Shown here in pieces: positions 4,641 through 7,370 of a stretch of 7,370 nt of DNA. This DNA is from Bacteroidota bacterium (GTDB taxonomy: Bacteria > Bacteroidota > Bacteroidia > Flavobacteriales_F > PHOS-HE28), in assembly GCA_023428865.1 (NCBI GenBank), contig JAEYWT010000161.1, forward strand, positions 1-7,370. The letters run 5' to 3'. Within the stretch, counting starts at the first letter, position 1. Every line of letters starts with the position of its first letter. The position numbers and the translations under genes are program-made. The notes below the pieces were generated by a model. That model did no database searches. It saw nothing but the letters and a program-made list of their open reading frames with translations, and was not told the DNA's origin.

Positions 4641-6392
4641 TCAGGCGTAGATCCGTTCCACTTGCACCGAGTACTTGGCCATAATGGGTTTCCTGCGGAG
4701 CTTTAGGGACGGGGTAAGCTCGCCTCCATCAATGGTGAATTCGGCTGGCAGCAGTTCAATGCGTTTGATCTGCTCCCAGTGGCCTAGGCTGGCGTTCACC
4801 TTTTGCACTTCGGCGAACACGCGGTCCACGATGCGTTTGTCGGTGATGATCTGTTGGGGACTTTCGAAGGGGATGCCTTTCAATGCGCAATAGTCCTTCA
4901 GGAAGGTGAAGCTTGGAACGATCAACGCAGCGGGGAACTTGCGGTTCTCGCCGATCACCATGGCTTGTTCGATGAAACGCGAGGCTTTCAGTTGATTCTC
5001 GATCGGTTGTGGAGCCACGTATTTGCCGCCACTGGTCTTGAACATCTCCTTCTTACGGTCGGTGATGTAGAGGAAGCCATCGCGCAGCTCACCGATGTCT
5101 CCCGTGTGGAACCAGCCATCGGCATCGAGCACTTCACGGGTAAGTTCGGGTTCCTTGTAGTAGCCCATCATCACATTGGGGCCTTTGATCAGGATCTCCC
5201 CATCGGCGGCGATGCGTACTTCGACATCCTTGATGGGTCTTCCCACGGAACCGAAGCGCAAGCCATCGTTGCGGGCATCGTTCACACTGGCCACCGGGCT
5301 GGTCTCGGTAAGTCCGTAGCCTTCCATCAACGGTACGCCGGCAGCATTGAAGATGCGTGCCAGCCGAGGTTGCAAGGCGGCACTACCGCTGGCCACGCAT
5401 TTGACCTGGCCTCCAAGTGCCTCGCGCCATTTGCTGAAGACGAGTTTCCGTGCGATGCCCAGTTGTAGATCGTACCACCAACTGCGGCCGTGTACTTCGT
5501 AGCGTTCGCCCAGGTCCAACGACCAGTAGAAGAGCTTGCGCTTGATCCCGGTGAGCGCTTCGCCTTTGGTGAGGATGGCATCGTAGATCTTCTCCAGCAG
5601 GCGCGGTACGGCGGTGAACACATCTGGCTTTGCTTCCTTGATACGCGCTCCAAGTTCTTCGAGCGTTTCTTGGAATCGCACCTGCATGCCTGCCCGTTGG
5701 TACAGGTACATGAGCATGCGTTCGTAGATGTGGCAGAGCGGCAAAAAGCTGATGGCACGTGCGCCACGTTCCACGGGTAGGCGGTGCGAGCTGGCCTCCA
5801 CGTTGCTCAGGATGTTGTTGTGCGAGAGCATTACGCCCTTGGGCTTGCCGGTGGTGCCGCTGGTATAGATGATGGTGGCGAGGTCTTCGTTCTTCACCGC
5901 AGCCTTGCAGCGTTCGAGCTCGGCGCGGTGGTCGAGGCCCTTGGCCAGCAACTCCTTCCAATGTGTGGCGCCGGGCACCCGGTCGAAGGTGAAGAGGTGG
6001 GCGACGGATGGTACGCGTATCTGCGCTGCTTGTGCGTTGGCGAGCAGATCGGCGTTGCTCACGAAGAAGACCTTGGCACCGGAGTGTTCCAGGATGTACG
6101 CATAATCATCCACCGTCATGGTGGGGTAGATGGGTATGCCGATCACGCCCAAGCGCAATAGTGCCTGATCAACGATGGCCCATTCGGCACGGTTGCCACT
6201 GGCCAGGGCGACTTTATCACCGGGTTTGATCCCCAAGTTGAGCAGCCCCATCGCCAGCTGCTCGGCGGTATCGATGAACTCCTTGGTGCTGTAGTTGCGC
6301 AGCTTGCCTTCTTCCAGGGAACCCACACAGGCCTCTTGCGGGAATTGGGCAAGCTGGAGGTCGGCGATATCGAACAGGCGTGATACGGTCAT
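4641..6392 (-). CDS. Long-chain acyl-CoA synthetase (AMP-forming)
   Basis: A 583-aa ANL-superfamily enzyme that activates fatty acids with ATP to an acyl-adenylate and then to acyl-CoA; cytoplasmic or membrane-associated. All core motifs are present: the ATP loop YTSGTTGKPKG (176-186), FLPLCHIYERM (216-226), the A5 motif GYGLTETSP (358-366), DGWFHTGDIG (425-434), the hinge DRKKEMFKTSGGKYVAP (445-461) and the C-terminal catalytic lysine in LTPSLKLRRKPI (K564). The KTSGGKYVAPQPIE block and the length fit the FadD15/long-chain group rather than short-chain acetyl-CoA synthetases. The frame is open to 6491, but those 33 extra codons cross a strong terminator hairpin and the end of the neighbouring gene. 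ATG 6392 starts the recognisable domain and sits just after a TATCTTGT box. All catalytic residues are intact, so it should be active. Confidence 0.94.
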   Translation of the reverse strand: MTVSRLFDIADLQLAQFPQEACVGSLEEGKLRNYSTKEFIDTAEQLAMGLLNLGIKPGDKVALASGNRAEWAIVDQALLRLGVIGIPIYPTMTVDDYAYILEHSGAKVFFVSNADLLANAQAAQIRVPSVAHLFTFDRVPGATHWKELLAKGLDHRAELERCKAAVKNEDLATIIYTSGTTGKPKGVMLSHNNILSNVEASSHRLPVERGARAISFLPLCHIYERMLMYLYQRAGMQVRFQETLEELGARIKEAKPDVFTAVPRLLEKIYDAILTKGEALTGIKRKLFYWSLDLGERYEVHGRSWWYDLQLGIARKLVFSKWREALGGQVKCVASGSAALQPRLARIFNAAGVPLMEGYGLTETSPVASVNDARNDGLRFGSVGRPIKDVEVRIAADGEILIKGPNVMMGYYKEPELTREVLDADGWFHTGDIGELRDGFLYITDRKKEMFKTSGGKYVAPQPIENQLKASRFIEQAMVIGENRKFPAALIVPSFTFLKDYCALKGIPFESPQQIITDKRIVDRVFAEVQKVNASLGHWEQIKRIELLPAEFTIDGGELTPSLKLRRKPIMAKYSVQVERIYA

Positions 6393-6396
6393 GGCG

Positions 6397-6404
6397 ACAA
6401 GATA
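6397..6404 (-). promoter_or_regulatory. -7-like box of the acyl-CoA synthetase gene
   Basis: The minus strand reads TATCTTGT at 6404-6397, close to TAnnTTTG (one T missing), only 4 nt before the ATG at 6392. TTCC at 6427-6424, 19 bp upstream, is a poor -33 candidate and falls in the base of the terminator hairpin. If used, it would give a leaderless or nearly leaderless message. Confidence 0.35.
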
Positions 6405-6424
6405 ATGGCTTGGATGGGAAATAG

Positions 6425-6448
6425 GAACGGCTCCTGCTGGAGCCGTTC
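6425..6448 (-). terminator. Hairpin terminator of the small secreted protein gene
   Basis: A perfect 10-bp GC-rich stem, GAACGGCTCC (6425-6434) and GGAGCCGTTC (6439-6448), has a 4-nt loop. Read on the minus strand it lies 17 nt after the stop codon of the secreted-protein gene and is followed by CTATTTCCC, a weak T-rich tail. It fits an intrinsic terminator that insulates the acyl-CoA synthetase gene downstream. Confidence 0.7.
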
Positions 6449-6465
6449 TGGTAAGGCTGTGCCGG

Positions 6466-6897
6466 TCACTCCAAGCTGCCGTCGAACTCAACGGTCAACA
6501 CCCTTACTTGGTTGCCATTCTTGAAAACGAACTTCTCCTTGAAGTGGGATCGACGCTCCTGGTCCATGTAGTAGATCTTCTCAACGCGACGGTTGTCCTT
6601 TTTCCCATCGACTTTCAGGTCGATCTCGAAGATCGCATTCACTGCGCTACTTTTGAGGCTGCTGCGCTTCACGTTCTGTGTTGAGACCTTCACCGACGAA
6701 CGCAGCTCGATGTCTTGACCGGCTAGGATCTGGACCCTGTCGGTGCCCTCTGCGCCACGTATTTCGGCGGTTACGTCCTGTCCATTGGTCACCTGTTCCT
6801 TTTCGGTGATCGTGACGTTGGTTATCCGGTAGATCGTTTGTGCGTTCAGGGAGCAGGCGAATAGAGAGGCGAAGATGAGCAGTGCGTGCCGGATCAT
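6466..6897 (-). CDS. Small secreted protein of unknown function
   Basis: A 143-aa protein with an N-terminal signal peptide, MIRHALLIFASLFACSLNAQ (likely cleavage after NAQ or before it, residues 18-20). The mature part of about 123 residues is polar and strand-rich: TIYRITNVTITEKEQV, then RVQILAGQDIELRSSVKV near 54-71, AVNAIFEIDLKVDGKK near 85-100, and a basic C-terminal half ending KFVFKNGNQVRVLTVEFDGSLE. The segment with 'I.AGQDIEL..SVKV' resembles the short repeat seen in Bacteroidota secreted proteins ('I.AGT.I.L..GF'), but no known domain can be named. There are no cysteines in the mature part and no membrane segment. It is followed by a strong hairpin and is divergent from another small exported protein gene, so it is probably transcribed alone. 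Confidence 0.78.
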   Translation of the reverse strand: MIRHALLIFASLFACSLNAQTIYRITNVTITEKEQVTNGQDVTAEIRGAEGTDRVQILAGQDIELRSSVKVSTQNVKRSSLKSSAVNAIFEIDLKVDGKKDNRRVEKIYYMDQERRSHFKEKFVFKNGNQVRVLTVEFDGSLE

Positions 6898-6917
6898 GGT
6901 TTGGCCTTTAATTTGTG

Positions 6918-6930
6918 TTGTGACTCACAA
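6918..6930. promoter_or_regulatory. 13-bp dyad, possible operator
   Basis: TTGTGA-C-TCACAA is a perfect inverted repeat with a one-base centre in the 67-bp gap between two divergent genes. It overlaps the -7-like box of the minus-strand gene at 6928-6934, a typical place for a repressor site. The half-sites resemble CRP/FNR-type words, but the CRP spacing of 6 bp is absent. Confidence 0.35.
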
Positions 6931-6956
6931 GATACGTGCCGCATTACACCACACAA
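6928..6956 (-). promoter_or_regulatory. Possible promoter of the small secreted protein gene
   Basis: On the minus strand TTG (6956-6954) is followed after 19 bp by TATCTTG (6934-6928), close to the Bacteroidota TTTG-N19-TAnnTTTG layout. The transcript would start near 6921 and have a leader of about 24 nt before the ATG at 6897. Confidence 0.4.
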
Positions 6957-6964
6957 GAAACACC

Positions 6965-7357
6965 ATGAAAGTGAATTTCCGTTCTGTGCTTCTCGGAGCA
7001 GCATTGCCCTTGGCCCTTCTGTTAGGATATGGTTTCCGTCCCTCGCCAGCGGCAGAGATGTATACCTATCGCCAATTCAGCACCATCGAAAGCGTTGTGC
7101 CTGGTGGAATGGGGCGCTCCCGGGTGATCATTAGCGATGCTGGCGACCAAGAGGTTGGTAAGGATCTCATGAACTTCTACAGCATGGTCGGCATCAACTT
7201 CAAGAACATCGCCAACAACGATCGCTTGATCGTTGAGACGGTGAACGAATGGACCGGTCAGGGTTGGGAGTTGCATACAGTGACCACCGGAGTCCAAAGC
7301 GGCGAGAAGGGTGGGGGTATTTTCATAACCCGCTACTTGTTCCGAAAACCGGTCTGA
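6965..7357 (+). CDS. Small exported DUF4177-like protein
   Basis: A 130-aa protein whose start at ATG 6965 gives an immediate signal peptide or anchor: MKVNFRSVLLGAALPLALLLGYGF. The open frame extends upstream to 6875, but that part overlaps the divergent gene and lacks a signal. The mature domain has the order MYTYRQFSTIES (32-43), IANNDRLIVETVNEWTGQGWELHTVTTG (about 87-114), then GGGIFITRYLFRKP near the end. A strand, a helix leading into 'GWEL..V' and a closing 'FI.RYLFRK' strand is the layout of DUF4177-like small domains, whose function is not known. No catalytic residues are evident. It is divergent from the secreted-protein gene and may share the dyad between them. The assignment to DUF4177 is by pattern only. 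Confidence 0.78.
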   Translation: MKVNFRSVLLGAALPLALLLGYGFRPSPAAEMYTYRQFSTIESVVPGGMGRSRVIISDAGDQEVGKDLMNFYSMVGINFKNIANNDRLIVETVNEWTGQGWELHTVTTGVQSGEKGGGIFITRYLFRKPV

Positions 7358-7370
7358 TCAAGGCTTCATG

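Noticed and set aside
4803..5468. 221-aa open frame on the plus strand
   Set aside because: It is antisense to the acyl-CoA synthetase, a strongly conserved gene, and has no recognisable domain of its own.

Overview
The window looks like chromosomal sequence from a member of the Bacteroidota, probably a Flavobacteriales-type lineage with unusually high GC (clearly above 50% by eye). The evidence is -7-like elements of the TAnnTTTG type (TACCTTGG, TACCTTCG, TATCTTGT) right in front of several start codons, few Shine-Dalgarno sequences, DUF2490-type and SCO1 proteins, and many small exported proteins. No rRNA, tRNA, CRISPR array, phage or insertion sequence was seen. The taxonomic placement is inference.

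Layout from left to right: (1) the 5' end of an ABC-F type ATPase gene leaves the window on the minus strand (1-143). (2) After a 234-bp divergent intergenic stretch comes a plus-strand gene of unknown function (378-1055). (3) It converges on a minus-strand phytanoyl-CoA dioxygenase family gene (1127-2113). (4) A 161-bp divergent intergenic region carries two opposed arrays of 7-bp repeats, each followed by a -7-like box. It separates the dioxygenase gene from a plus-strand lipoprotein of the histidine phosphatase (phosphoglycerate mutase-like) family (2275-2811). (5) Converging on that gene, with a 4-nt gap, is a tight minus-strand operon: a small lipoprotein (4192-4590), a DUF2490-like outer-membrane beta-barrel (3500-4192) and a SCO1/SenC copper/thiol protein (2816-3499). 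(6) Upstream on the same strand is a long-chain acyl-CoA synthetase (4641-6392). (7) A strong hairpin (6425-6448) separates it from a small secreted protein (6466-6897). (8) A 67-bp divergent intergenic stretch holds a 13-bp dyad, and a second small exported protein, DUF4177-like, is read to the right (6965-7357).

Most genes are independent housekeeping or envelope functions. The one clearly co-transcribed unit is lipoprotein, beta-barrel, SCO1. Its gene junctions are TGATG and TGA-ATG, and it places a CxxC-bearing lipoprotein, an outer-membrane protein and a CxxxC copper/thiol protein in the same envelope. The strongest unexplained non-coding signal is the inverted pair of heptamer arrays between 2139 and 2255, which sits where the upstream parts of two divergent promoters should be. 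I found no defence or mobile system here. The window is mostly ordinary core genome.
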